From assembly GCA_005765155.1 (NCBI GenBank), contig VCCP01000006.1, positions 1,500,501 through 1,564,500 on the forward strand: a stretch of DNA of 64,000 nucleotides, in the 5' to 3' direction. The notes below the pieces were generated by a model. It saw nothing but the letters and a program-made list of their open reading frames with translations, made no database searches and had not been told where the DNA came from. This DNA comes from Zelopaecilomyces penicillatus (Eukaryota > Ascomycota > Sordariomycetes > Hypocreales > Pseudodiploosporaceae). Shown in pieces: positions 23,120-34,083 of the stretch (its first letter is position 1; every line of letters starts with the position of its first letter). A program made the translations under genes and the position numbers.

Positions 23120-24069
23120 ATGGGTCGAGATGACACATTGTCCGCAGATCTTCAGATCAACAAGGACATCGGGAGAAAATACTGGGAGGACGCAGCGGCC
23201 AGTGATGATGGCATGCTCGGCGGCGTTCTCTCAATGAACGGCTTCAGCTCAGTCGCCAGAGTTGACATTCAGGGCTCTCGAACATTCCTGGCCAGACTGG
23301 GGGTTGGCACCAAGAACGGTCGGCACTCCGTGGCAGTCGCTCTTGAGGGCGGAGCAGGGTTCGTTTTGACTCCTCCCTAGCGATGCCTCTTGTTGAATTA
23401 AGTGTAGTGTTGGAACTGGTCAGGCGTTTTATTCCCAAAGAAGAGCGAAATATGCCATTCAAGAGCTAGGACAAGTGCTAACTTTGGGTATCTTTCCTCG
23501 GGGGAACCAGTATTGGCCGAGTTACCAATGGTCTTCTTCTTCCTATTGCAGAGCAGGTTGACGTGATTGAGCCTGTGGCCAAATTCACTGATGCGCTGCA
23601 AGGCACCAAAGGAGTACGCAATGTGTATAATGTCGGGCTCGAGGAGTGGCAGCCTGCCGAAGATACTCAGTACGATCTCATCTGGGTCCAATGGTGTGTG
23701 GGATATATCACGGACCAGGAGTTAGTCCAGTTCTTAGAACGCTGCAAGGGTGTTCTGACGCCTGAAACCGGGTTCATCGTCGTCAAAGATAACCTCAGCT
23801 TCAGTGGCGACGATGATTATGATTCTACTGATAGCAGCGTTATAAGGTAAGTTTTATTTCTGCGCCAATCCCATAGTCGGGAACTAGAATGAGCGGAAGC
23901 AAAAACAATAAGACAGCCCGCTGATACATCGAGTAGGGGGGATACAAAGTTCCTGAGCCTCTTCAAGCAGGCTGGCTTAAAGGTTATTAAAACGGAATTG
24001 CAGCGCGGTTTCCCGGAAGGGTCCACTAAGAGGTTGCTCCCTGTTAGGATGTATGCCTTGATGCCCTGA
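23120..24069 (+). CDS. tae1: Protein N-terminal (alpha-amino) methyltransferase NTM1/Tae1
   Basis: Three exons: 23120-23358, 23511-23846 and 23937-24069; 235 residues. The first junction rebuilds the AdoMet-binding loop EGGAGIGRVTNGLLL. The family-specific segment DGMLGGVL...ARVDIQGSRTFL precedes it (residues about 31-60). The Asp/Glu of motif II (VDVIEPVAKF), WVQWCVGYITDQELV and VVKDNLS are also present. NTM1/Tae1 adds methyl groups to the exposed alpha-amine of proteins starting X-Pro-Lys after Met removal, chiefly ribosomal proteins such as Rpl12 and Rps25. The intron 1 donor GTTCGT is non-consensus but is fixed by the motif. The stop is 69 bp from the convergent GH32 stop, so transcripts probably overlap. 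Confidence 0.9.
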
Positions 24070-24138
24070 AGTTTGAATCACCCGCCTCCGTATACTTTGC
24101 TGGATGTATAAAAATCCACCCTGCGTTCTCGAAGCCTA

Positions 24139-25992
24139 TCATTCAAGTGCTCCCAATAAACGACCTGTTTTGTCTGCCCCTATAAGCCACATGCGTTGAT
24201 TCTGAGAATCCAATCTATCCTTGAAACTCTTCTCCGGTGCCCAACCACTCTTCAACGCGTTGACACGGACACGAAGACTCATCCCCTCAGGCAGATCAGT
24301 CACACTCAACACCATCGAGGTCATCGGCTGAGTAGAGAAAAAGATTGTCGTTGCGCTATCCACTCCGCCATTGAGGAATACTTCCATGATTGACCGATCC
24401 AGCACGCCGCTCATGGACCACGAATTCCCGCGCAGGGAACTTTTGGTAAGGAATTTGTCCGTAAAGTCGCCGTGTTTGAAGCCTCGCGCGCCCCCACGAT
24501 CTAGATAGAAAAGCTTGTCCCCAGCAAAATGAATGCCACCGTCAACATGTTCTCCTGTCTGAGCGGATGAGAATGTGAAGTTCAGAGCGGCCGTTGGAGG
24601 GAGCCCCTTTTCAGGTATGCCCGTTGCATGAACCTCCCAGTAGATGGCGTTTGAGTACACGTGTGAGAAATCCACGATCATACTACCATTCGTATGAGCA
24701 TCTTTCGATGCGAGCACCTCTCCCTTCACGGGACTCATATCATACGGGATCGACGTCATCTTCAACCCAACGCGCTCATCTTTAATGAAATGTGAGCGCC
24801 GGGGAAGGCTCATCGCACTTCGCCACCCTTCCCCAGCTGTTGGGACACTGTCTGTGTACTGCCAGTTGGATGCCCAGCCTATCGAAACAGGATCTTGTTG
24901 GTCAGATAAGCCGTAGAAGAATTGGCTCGCATAGTTGTCTTTTCCAAAGTCTGCTATCCGCGAGGCCGAGCCATCAGCCTCAAAATGTGTCCCGTTGAAG
25001 GACCCCGTGTAGTACAGCATAATGGATCCGCCGAGCGGCGCACCCGGATTGATGCTTATGGCCATGAGCCACTTGTTATCAATAACACATCCCGTATCAT
25101 CACGAATTGGCATGGGTACCAAATTTGGGCACTCCCATTGCTGACCGGAGCGGTCGGGACTCGTGAAATTACTGGCATGAGTCCAGTTAATCAGATTTGG
25201 TGACGTGAAGATACCAATAGCAAATTCTTGCGCGTATGCCACGGCCATTACCCAATGATCCCCATATCGCACAACTTTTGGATCGCGGAAATGGATAGCG
25301 GTACTCGGGATCACCGGGTTCCCCTTATACGGCGTGAAGTTATAACCCCCATCCAAGGAGTACGAAATCGCTTGAGTTTCAGGGCCAGGACTACCATCCG
25401 GATAATACTCAGCAAGAGTCTATAAACTTCTGGTTAGTCTTTTCATTCAGTATTACACTTTGAAGAATAAGGGAGAGCAAGGCCAATCGTTACAAACATA
25501 AATTGCCACAACACCGTTCTTCTGGCTGGGGAAAAACCCCGACGTGTTATTCGGATCCATCACTGCGCTACCAGAAAACACAAGCAAGTTCTTCTTGGGC
25601 GGGAACAAGGCAATCGGCTGGTTGACCCAGTGGTACAGATCATTGGAAGTCGCGTGGCCCCAGTGCTGGTAGCCGGCAACATAGGCTTTCGGGTTGTACT
25701 GATAGTAGAGATGCCAGGTGCCGTTGTCGTCGCGGAACATGCCATTGGGGTCATTCATAAAGAACTTGGGTGGGGAGAAATGAACTTGAGGGCGGTATTG
25801 ACCATTATAGTTGCCGGGGATGGGAACACCGGTAGGAACATCTGGATCAATATATGTTTCATTCGGGGATTGAAGGGTGGTGGTGGTGGTGGTGGAGGTT
25901 AATGATGGTGTGGTGATTGGGGTCGCCCGAGCGAGACAGAGGTTGCTGCTCGACAGTATGGTCAGAGCCAGTGATAGCAAAAATGCCTGCAT
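24139..25992 (-). CDS. Secreted GH32 beta-fructofuranosidase (invertase / exo-inulinase type)
   Basis: Two exons, 25498-25992 and 24139-25419, phase 0 intron of 78 bp (donor GTTTGT); 591 residues. Residues 1-22 are a signal peptide, followed by a Ser/Thr-rich linker (about 24-45). GH32 catalytic motifs are all present: MNDPNG with nucleophile D81, FSGSAV, FRDPKV with D211 (transition-state stabiliser) and ECPNL with acid/base E261. The C-terminal half is the beta-sandwich domain. About ten N-glycosylation sequons are visible. It releases fructose from sucrose, raffinose or inulin-type chains outside the cell; which substrate is preferred cannot be read. A sugar transporter lies 3 kb away. Start chosen because the signal peptide begins at this Met. 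Confidence 0.92.
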
Positions 25993-26058
25993 CTTGGAAA
26001 TATAGAGAAAACTGGGGAAATGATGTGTATTGCTGATGGATAGAACATAACGGGCTAC

Positions 26059-26067
26059 CTTTATACA
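26059..26067 (-). promoter_or_regulatory. TATA box of the GH32 gene
   Basis: GTATAAAGG on the minus strand lies about 70 bp upstream of the GH32 ATG, with an A-rich short leader after it. Confidence 0.55.
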
Positions 26068-26486
26068 TATTGCTCTCATCATCCCCTCAAACTTCAGTAA
26101 GCTTTTCCTCCCTAGAGACAGGATCATTGATAGTCACATGTCGTCGGACCGAGCATCAACTTCCAAACAAGGCGACTTCGTCATGAGTGACGATTATGGT
26201 TGGATGTGACCCAACCAAATCCGCCACTCGAAGCTCAATGGCCATTAAACGCAGGCCATCACTAGTGTAGTTCTAGAGTGCATAGACCCTGATCTAGCTA
26301 TGTGTGTGTGGAAATCGGCTTGGCGAAATAAATTTCAAAGTATTCATCTCAATCCTTGAAACTCCCAACTGGTGACTTCCGATGACTTCTGCATTCCATC
26401 CTGTGCCAACCAGGCAAAGCTCGAAATTGTATTGATGTAGACACACAAAAAAGGCAGATCTACCTCAAAGGCCTTGCTAAATTAGT

Positions 26487-28247
26487 CTACCATCGGCCTC
26501 TTTGCCCTCGTCCTCGTCCCCCGCCTCTCCCACGACCGCCACCTCGACCCCTGCCCCCTCCTCTACCACCACCCCTTCCACCCCCACGTCCGCGATTTTG
26601 CGAAGGTGCTGGTCCACGGTTTTGTCTTTCCTGCCTCTCCTCTGCACTTGCATCCCAGAGGTTTTTTATACTGAGTAGCTCACAGAAAGCGGTCGTTTGC
26701 GAGTTTGTATATTCCTCTGGTCGATCCTCCACAATCGCCGGAGTTCCATCAACATATGGAGTGGCCGTTATTTCGAAGTTGTTTGGGACATCGAGCTTGC
26801 CTTTGTCGACAATATTTTCCTGAACCCATGCTCGCTCAACGTCAATAATTTTTAGATAATGTTCCTCGCCCATATTCTCTGGGACTTGAGCATCACGATT
26901 CCCAATGCTTAGAGAGTTGTGAAAAACTCTAGTGATTGCCAGCCATTCAGGGTCATATTGAAGCTGAAAGCGAGGTGCAGAACTTCTAGGAGCATGTAAA
27001 GAGAGTTCATTCTGATCAAAGGGCAAAATTTCACACAGCTGTAGGAAATGCCTCCCGGGCAGACATTTATCCAAAGCCAGGAACCGAACTTCTTTGTTCG
27101 CAATGCCTGCCGGGACTGGCTGGCCTGGCTGGCCGAGTGTGCGCTTGATTCTTGGTGCCGGGCGAGCAAATGATGCTGGCAGTTGTGCTCTGAGATCTTC
27201 AGGCACCTCGTTTGTTTCCTCCTTCAAGGTATCATTCACCACTTCTTCTAAGCTTGGCTTTCCAGCATTGCTTCCCTCTTCTTCTTCTTCATCATCCATG
27301 TCCAGGTCTATTTCATCCGGGTTATTTTCTTCGACAGCAGCAGGCTCAGGGGGCACTGCAACAGCTGCCTCGGCAATGGCTATGCCTTGATCTTTGTATG
27401 TCTTCATAGCGGCAAACTTGACGTGTAAATGCGCAGAAAACCAATAAGGGGGGCGTAATCGGTCCATGACGTATTCGGCAGCTACGTTACCCAGAGTCCC
27501 ATCAATTGATTCCTGTCTGAAGTCACGCTTCTTCTTGAACAGCCACTCAGAGTCTCCATGACGCTCAATACCACGGGGCCAGTCGTGACTGAGGCCAATA
27601 TCGACCTGGGTCTGCACAAGGAGCAGTTTCCGAACATCCAATTCACGCACATGATAAAAAGACCGAACTTCATCATCGTTGAAGGGAAGGCGCTCATGGT
27701 GAGGCTTACGGTAGTCATGGCCTTTCCAAATGCCCGACATTCCGGCGATACGGATCGGTCCTAGGCGAAGGATGTTTGCGGCGCCGAGGTAGTAGATGTT
27801 GGGGGCAACCCAGCCACCATAATAAAGCTCCCACAGATGTGAGCTGGCCTCATGGTTTCCAGCAATGAAGACTGTCAAGTAGGGAGCAGTACGGGCTCCC
27901 GAATAGTACTCCGGAAAGTCACCCAACTCACGATATTTAACCGGGCAAGCCATGACGGTTAGATCAGCAGCGTTGCGAACAGACTATGGCGCAGTTTAGC
28001 TAGTGTTATAGTTGACAGTCTGTGAATATACAATGGCATACCTGAAAATCACCGCCGATAATGAGGATGTCGACGTCGTCCCATCCTCGAGATTTGCATG
28101 ATCTCTCGACGGACGCGTAAATGGCGTTGAGAGTGCCATGGCCCTGAAAGCTGGTCAACCAAGACACACTACAGAAAAGACAAGGCCGCCTACGCAGCCT
28201 TCAACGGCAACCCGCACGCCCTGAGTCTCAAAAGCGCCGGACTCCAT
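26487..28247 (-). CDS. dbr1: RNA lariat debranching enzyme Dbr1
   Basis: Three exons: 28194-28247, 28042-28143 and 26487-27983, all phase 0; 550 residues. The joins rebuild VAVEGC|GHGTLNAIY and IIGGDFQ|SVRNAADL. Metallophosphoesterase ligands are visible: C18 (the Cys that replaces Asp in this family), H20, D50, N95 in GNHE, SHDWP and the AHLHVKF pair. An acidic segment (about 285-300) and an RGG tail ending RGRGQRGRW follow the catalytic and lariat-recognition parts. The enzyme cuts the 2'-5' bond of excised intron lariats, allowing their turnover and snoRNA release. The RGG tail is longer than in yeast Dbr1. The gene is in tandem upstream of the GH32 gene and divergent from the FMN reductase. 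Confidence 0.93.
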
Positions 28248-29225
28248 CCCAATTGAAGCGTTTGAAACGATGTCGTATCGACGGAGCAGAACCGCCGACG
28301 CAAAGGCTTGGGTCGTATAATGACCTATGGTTGTTTGTCGATCCAGAAGCTCGCTAACAAAACGGAAGGAGGTCTCAGGCGATGTTGCTGCAGCACCAGG
28401 AATATTTTCGGGTGGCAGGTGCTGCCGTGCCCACTGCCAGCGATGGGACAAGCCGCGCCCCACCTTCCGAACAGAGCCGGAACCGGCATTTCACTGGACG
28501 GTGGTGGTCAGATCAGTGGAGTGGCTTCCAGCCTCCAGTGGCAGTTGGCCAGTAGGCACGCTGTAATTAGCAGTCTGCCAACCAGCACTCAGCACTCAAT
28601 GGCAGGCATTTGCGGAATATGAGAGTTGCGAATTGTTGAGGGTTCGTTGCGATGAATGTAACATAAGTCTTGCATATGAATGACTCTGTGTTAGTATGAG
28701 TTTGAACTAATCATTAAGATGATCAAAAGTCCGAGGGGGTCTCCTCTCATCACACTAGTGCTAAAATTCTCGGTAGAGATCGCACTTATAGCGCCACGCA
28801 GTACCGTACTGGTGCCTAGGTAGGTACGCCACGGCTTTTGGTGCCCAGTCAATAATTGGGATATGTGGCTGCCATGTATACTCCAATGACTGATATCCTT
28901 TCAAAGCAGCATATAAACGTAATGATCGCAGAATTCTCGGCTTATTAGACACTCCTGGATCCTTCGCTCTCGGCAGTAAACATTATAGCCCGAACAACGA
29001 TGCCGGCTATTTGCCTGCCTTGATCCTGCAACTTACAAGGGTCGGATTTATCGGCCCTCGCGTTTCGATCTACCCTTGACCTATGAGCATTATAATCAAG
29101 ATATATCAAACTTGGCTATAAAAGAGAACCTAGACTGTGTACAAGTGGTATTTAAAGCAGAAGCAATTCATTCATTTATTACACTCTATTCCAATTACCT
29201 TTCTTCGCTCGACCACAAAGTAATT
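28248..29225. promoter_or_regulatory. Divergent promoter DBR1 / FMN reductase
   Basis: This is 978 bp between outward-facing start codons. The right end holds the TATA box of the reductase gene. No coding frame was supported. Confidence 0.45.
29117..29124 (+). promoter_or_regulatory. TATA box of the FMN reductase gene
   Basis: TATAAAAG lies 102 bp upstream of the ATG at 29226. Confidence 0.6.
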
Positions 29226-29852
29226 ATGACTGCTACCCTCAGAACAGTTGCGCTCATCACGAGCAGCACGAGAAAGCAAAGACTCAATCCTTTCATCACG
29301 CATTATGTTCACAACTTATTACCATCTTCAACTGCGAGCATCTCACTCCAGGTGGTAGACCTAGCAAAACAGAGTCTTCCTCTATACGATGAGCAAGCAA
29401 CGCCCGCCTATCTCCCTTCAGACAACCCCACTCCCCATTACACAGAAGAGCATACAAGATCATGGTCTGCCCTCATCCAGCAATTCGATGCATTCATCTT
29501 CATCACGCCCCAATATAACTGGAGTATCCCGGCCAGCCTCAAAAACGCACTTGATTACTTGTTCCACGAATGGACTGGGAAGCCGGCTGGAATCGTCTCG
29601 TATGGAGGTAGAGGTGGAGGCAAAGCAGAGGCCCATCTCCGAGATATCCTCACTGGTTTGCGAATGGTGCCAGTGCAGTCGGCTCCAGCGCTTTCGATAA
29701 CACAAGAAACGATGAAGGATTCCCTAGATGCACAAGAGGCTGGTGAGGCTGATGTGCAGAGGTGGCGAGATGCTGGTGTGGAGGAGCAAGTTGGGAATAT
29801 GTGGATCGAGTTGATGGAAGAACTCAATAAGCGACCGACCTGGGTGGCATGA
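29226..29852 (+). CDS. NAD(P)H-dependent FMN reductase / flavodoxin-fold quinone reductase-like
   Basis: Single exon, 208 residues. The flavodoxin-like fold is shown by the N-terminal strand and phosphate loop (TVALITSSTRKQRLNPF) and by TPQYNWSIPASLKNALDYL (residues about 97-115), the FMN-binding motif of the SsuE/ArsH/NQO family; GIVSYGGRGGG is the third FMN loop. Family members reduce free FMN, quinones, azo dyes or metals at the expense of NAD(P)H. The C-terminal 30 residues are charged helix. The longer frame upstream begins outside the conserved fold and overlaps the TATA box, so ATG 29226 is the start. It converges on the HD gene (168 bp between stops). TATA-driven expression suggests an inducible detoxification gene; this is inference. 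Confidence 0.85.
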   Translation: MTATLRTVALITSSTRKQRLNPFITHYVHNLLPSSTASISLQVVDLAKQSLPLYDEQATPAYLPSDNPTPHYTEEHTRSWSALIQQFDAFIFITPQYNWSIPASLKNALDYLFHEWTGKPAGIVSYGGRGGGKAEAHLRDILTGLRMVPVQSAPALSITQETMKDSLDAQEAGEADVQRWRDAGVEEQVGNMWIELMEELNKRPTWVA

Positions 29853-30020
29853 TATCGGATGTTATATCATTCTATAACTAGATAGATATTCTCAGAAACA
29901 AGTAGATATCTTGTTTTGTTGGTTGACAAATTTCATTATATTGTAGAGGAGAGAACTCAATTCTGTTTTATAGATCATCTAACTGTCTCGAAGACACTGC
30001 TTTTGCTTTATATCAACCAT

Positions 30021-30806
30021 TCAGCTAGACTCCGCCGCCGCTTTCTCAATCGCCACCAGAGCATCCAGTCCCGCAATGAGCAGGGGAACCTCCTGGTTCT
30101 CCTCCCAAGCCTTTGCATACTCCTCTTTGCCACCCCCTTTTCCATCCGTTCCAAACCTGAGACCAGCCCCGCTGACGAAACAGTTATACGTAGTCGCCGG
30201 CTTAGACCTGCAAAGACCGCAGCAGATCTCGACAAACCCCGCAGACGTAAACTCCAACCGGGGAAACAGTTTCATCACAGCGAGATACTCCTCCGACGTG
30301 AGCATATTGCCTTCCTTGCCCGGTCCGTTGGGATAGACGGGACCTAGGAAATCGGCAGAAACGCCCAGCCCTGTGATGGCAACTTCGGCTTGTGCGTGCA
30401 AGTGAATGCTTACATGCGTATGCAGCGCAATCGCATACCAAACGCGCCAGATCCTCTCCTCATCCCAGCCCTTGCCCTCACCATCTGCGTGCAAGCGCAA
30501 AAAGTCGCGCGCCATGTTAGCACCGTCCACCTCGAACCGTAGATCCTGTGACATCATTCCGGGCGTCGTAACCCAGCCCAGGTCGTGCATAATGGCACTG
30601 ACGAAGATGGTCTCCTTCAACTCTGGCGTCATGGTAACACCGGGCTGCCTGGAGCCGATGATGAGGGAGAAGTAGGCTGCCCGTGCCGCATGATTGGCGA
30701 CGGTCTCGCTGGAGTGTTTTTGGACATACTCCCACGCTTTAGCCACGAGTGGAGAGGTAGGTACTTTAAGATTAATCTCGGGGATGTCTTGAAACGGAGC
30801 CGCCAT
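30021..30806 (-). CDS. HD-domain hydrolase, cyanamide hydratase-like
   Basis: Single exon, 261 residues. The metal-binding residues of an HD fold are visible: H39 (in VANHAARAAYFS), H74-D75 (AIMHDLGW) and the distal His/Asp-rich YAIALHTHVSIHLHA segment. The layout matches the small fungal HD proteins annotated as cyanamide hydratase or Ddi2/3-like, which convert cyanamide to urea in characterised cases. Many relatives have unknown substrates, so the reaction is only a guess. A TATAAAG lies about 150 bp upstream of the ATG. It converges on the FMN reductase and diverges from the SDR across 2 kb. Conserved fold and HD pair are seen; substrate is not. Confidence 0.8.
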   Translation of the reverse strand: MAAPFQDIPEINLKVPTSPLVAKAWEYVQKHSSETVANHAARAAYFSLIIGSRQPGVTMTPELKETIFVSAIMHDLGWVTTPGMMSQDLRFEVDGANMARDFLRLHADGEGKGWDEERIWRVWYAIALHTHVSIHLHAQAEVAITGLGVSADFLGPVYPNGPGKEGNMLTSEEYLAVMKLFPRLEFTSAGFVEICCGLCRSKPATTYNCFVSGAGLRFGTDGKGGGKEEYAKAWEENQEVPLLIAGLDALVAIEKAAAESS

Positions 30807-32658
30807 TTTGTGCGAATATTGAAGGCGTGGATCGGATGGTGAGTCTAAAGGAGAACTGCTTGTCTAGTTGTATTCAATCAAGGCAGATTGACTGATCAAT
30901 GTGTGTAAGAAGCGGGGGAAGTTGCTGTATCGAAGCCAAGGTGCTTGCTGCTCTCTCTTTATACTTCCTCAGCCCTACTATCACGTCTACCAAAAGAGGA
31001 AGTTGGAGCAACTCAAATAAGTCTACATTGTCTCGGCTATCTTGACCGTATTACCTGTTTTGCCAATAGGCTAATCGAAACCTATAAGTACGTTGCAAGT
31101 ATTGGCCGTTTTGCTTAACTTCCGACGCCCAGCGGATGTTACGCCGAAAAAACGCTGAGCTGATCTATCTCGCCGCACCACTTCGGAATCACACGCTATA
31201 CTCCACCAAATACGACCCTGAGCCATATGATTTATAATTTTTTTGTATCCCATCGGCTGGAGCTACCACATTGCAAGGTAAAATAACAGTCGCCTTTTGT
31301 CTTATTCGGCTTTCCAATTTGCCGCGAGTCATTAGAAGTTTTAGAATTCACCAGTACTGCGGCCCGATTTTATATCCAAGGAGGTTGGTTATAGGCTCCG
31401 TCTTTCTTAACTTTGATGTTTGGAGAACATCTTTATGAACGCCAAGGGCTGCAGCTCGTGTCCGGCATCTGGCCTCCAAAAGCTGATCAAGGCTTATAGT
31501 CTGATTCCGCCTTCTTAGACCACAATGTCTCGCTCATGAGTTGCTGAGCTCCTGGTTTTCTCGTCAGCCTTGCATATGTATAATCCATTAATAAGCTGAG
31601 CGTGAGTCGTCAAGGCAAGTATCCGCGGGATACCGATGGTGTGGATTGTGTCAAACAACTGGTTGCAACCTTGTGATGTATCAACTGGGTGCTGTAACGT
31701 GGATGGTGTATGCAGATAGTCGCAGTTCGTCGGCAACCATATGCAAGGTGTTTGAGAGCAAGCTGAGGCGGAACTGAATTATGACAATGAGGGCGCTCAT
31801 CTTGAAGGATGGTAATGCTGGTCTGCCAGAAAGCTGGGTGAACATCTTCAAGAGCTTGACACTCATCGTCACTGCCATTATGGGATATCCAACTCATGCG
31901 TAAGCCTCATATGTGTACCGTATAACTAGAGCCTCGGAGACCAAGACCTAGTATAGGTACTGGACCAGGGACGTCCCGAGCCGTCTTCAATTCTCGAGTG
32001 GCGCTGCTAGCCGGTGTACGTCAAGTGTCAGCGTTGACTGCCTGAATCTCCGTTTGATCAAATGACGTGAGCTAAATTGATTGCTAGTCAACGCTCCATC
32101 GTACTGTGGTGAGCTTGACGGACTGCGTAATAATGTAGATATAGACACTAAGCTGAAGCATCAACTCCATCAGGTAACAAAGGGTTTGTTTGAGTGGTGC
32201 CATCCGCTTATGTATATCAAAGCATGATATAGAGCATGAACGCCAAGGCAGGCCTCCATGAACTCCGTCGTTTCGTATTGACCGAAAAACCCTATCGATG
32301 ATTGCATCTCCGAGGAACGGAAGCCCAATCCCATGCTTACAAATAGGCTGGCGCAAGGCAAATCCTCTTACCGACGAATACCACCATCCCCAAGTGACGA
32401 GACGTGGGGTAAGTTCCAATCATGTTCTCCCATTGTAGTCCCAAACGCAAGCCAATTAATAAAGCGGTGGGGGTGAACGGAGGGGAGGAACAAGACGAAG
32501 AGTCCAATATGTTAGCTGACGAATCCAGTGACCCAAACGAGGCCATTTTCGTTCGAATGAATTGGTAATGCTGGAGGCTTCAGAGTGTGGGCTTGCATGA
32601 ATTAACGTCCCGACCCGGTATGCATGATGGAGACAACAATGCACCGCCGAGCTAGTTT

Positions 32659-32666
32659 TGACGTCA
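32659..32666 (+). promoter_or_regulatory. CRE-type palindrome TGACGTCA upstream of the SDR gene
   Basis: A perfect ATF/CREB bZIP palindrome lies 196 bp upstream of the SDR ATG and about 90 bp upstream of its TATA box, a plausible position for an activator site. In fungi such sites are bound by Atf1/stress-type bZIP factors; binding here is inference. Confidence 0.45.
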
Positions 32667-32754
32667 CTCCTCGTGGCATTGGCGGATGGCTTGCGATCTG
32701 AAGAACGGTGTAATTTGTCACACAATGTAGCGTGTCGAACAGTTTAAATTCATC

Positions 32755-32762
32755 TATAAAAG
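32755..32762 (+). promoter_or_regulatory. TATA box of the SDR gene
   Basis: TATAAAAG lies 107 bp upstream of the ATG at 32862. Confidence 0.6.
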
Positions 32763-32861
32763 AAAACATCCTGTAATCTACTTTCCATAGCTCACAGTTC
32801 CACTCACTCTCAAGGACAGGCATCCACAAGAAGAAAAGTCAAATCCCGCCCAAGTTTCAAC

Positions 32862-33637
32862 ATGCCGCACAAGGATTATTCACTCGTCATTATCGGATCC
32901 GGACCCGGAATCGGCGTCCACGTGGGTTCGTTGTTCGCCTCCAAGGGCTTCACCAAAATCGCACTCGTGGCCAGGAACCAAGACCAGCTGTCAAAAGACA
33001 AGGCGCAGATCAAGCAAGCAGCTTCAAACAAAACCATCACCGTCAAAACATACCCCCTCGATGTCACAAATCTCCCGCAGCTGTCAGAGACCCTTGATCA
33101 AATTGGCCGCGATCTCGGCAAGCCCGAATTCGTCTTCTACAATGCCGCTGTCGTTCGCCCGTCCAAGTTGCTAGAGTACGACGAGGAAGATATGCTTTAT
33201 GAATTCAAGGTCAGTTTGTGTCTCTGGACGGTTCGGTCTGTGCCACTGTTAGCAACCTAACCCTGACATTCGACAATTTCCAGATTACCAACACCAGCCT
33301 TCACGCGACGGCGAAATGGGCAGTGCCTCAGCTAGTTGAACTGGCCAAAAGTGACCCTCATGCTAAGCCATCATTGTTTGTGACAAGCTCTCTGCTACCC
33401 ACAGAGCCAATACCCGACCTCTTCTCTCTCTCTTTGGTAAAAGCTGCCCAGTTGAACCTTACCAAGTCATTGGATCTTGTATATAAGACTCAGGGGGTAC
33501 ATGTTGGAGTTGTAATTGTCGGAGGAAATGTTACTGCTACCCACGAAACGCTCAACCCTCCAAACATTGCTGCGAAGACTTGGAGTCTTTTCGATCAATC
33601 GAAAGGTAGTCAGACCTACTCGGTTGAAATTCTTTGA
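32862..33637 (+). CDS. Atypical short-chain dehydrogenase/reductase (SDR)
   Basis: Two exons, 32862-33209 and 33284-33637, phase 0 intron of 74 bp; 233 residues. The Rossmann start is IIGSGPGIGVHVGSLFASKG, where the usual TGxxxGIG becomes GSGPGIG. LVARN follows as cofactor discriminator, DVTN and VFYNAAV (NNAG position) after that. The catalytic Ser is in TSSLL, but the position of the Tyr in the YxxxK motif reads L in LSLVK, with the Lys kept. A classical proton-donor Tyr is therefore not seen. The family is certain; activity may be altered or use another residue. Length is a little below the usual 250. TATA and CRE elements precede it; role unknown. Confidence 0.85.
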
Positions 33638-34083
33638 AACTTGCGGTATAGCTTTTTTTTTTTAAAAAAAAAAATGATATTGATGAACTAAAGAGCGAAT
33701 ATGACTATGAAAATGTGTCCCAACAGAAAAAGCGAAGTCTCAATGCACAACTGAGGTACGCAGAGTGAGTGGGATGCATCAATCTTCCATCTCTAATAGA
33801 CGTCTCACCCACGGAGGAGTTGAAGGCGGAACGCATATGCTGAAATGGGGGACAAAGTGAAACGGCGTGGCAAGAGCCTACATCGTTGTGTAACTGAGAA
33901 ATATTTCACATCGCGATTTGGAGTGATTTGATATGGCACATTTCATCTTGGGAACAGCACCTGTTATACATCTTGATCGTCATGTCCCTGGTAGCCCATC
34001 ACTTGTGGGAAGGAGAGTTCTGAGGATTCTGAAACCGCCACGGGACCATGCAAGTAGATCATTTTGCAACAAAGTCAATGGAT
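33638..34083. other. Convergent 3' region, SDR / Elongin C
   Basis: There are 446 bp between stops. A T10-A10-like inverted homopolymer (TTTTTTTTTTTAAAAAAAAA type) lies at about 33652-33673, perhaps a 3'-end signal. No gene was seen. Confidence 0.4.

Larger units (their letters stand above)
30807..32861. other. 2 kb divergent region between HD gene and SDR gene
   Basis: The left end carries TATAAAG on the minus strand (30957-30963) for the HD gene and the right end a TATA box and a palindromic CRE for the SDR. In the middle are several minus-strand frames of 60-110 codons (31610-31897, 32084-32546). One starts MASFGSLDSSANI at 32546 with a good initiation context and reaches a GTAAGA after 56 codons, but I could not build a complete gene or recognise a family. 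No repeat or RNA gene was seen. Confidence 0.4.

Noticed and set aside
32084..32546. Minus-strand frame starting MASFGSLDSSANI and neighbouring frames, with a GKRICLAPAYL string like a P450 heme loop
   Set aside because: The Phe and Gly positions of the P450 signature are missing, there is no preceding ExxR helix, and no complete gene could be joined.
33652..33673. T-run followed by A-run after the SDR gene, considered as a hairpin terminator or transposon end
   Set aside because: There is no GC stem and no matching inverted copy; simple homopolymers near a fungal 3' end need no special explanation.
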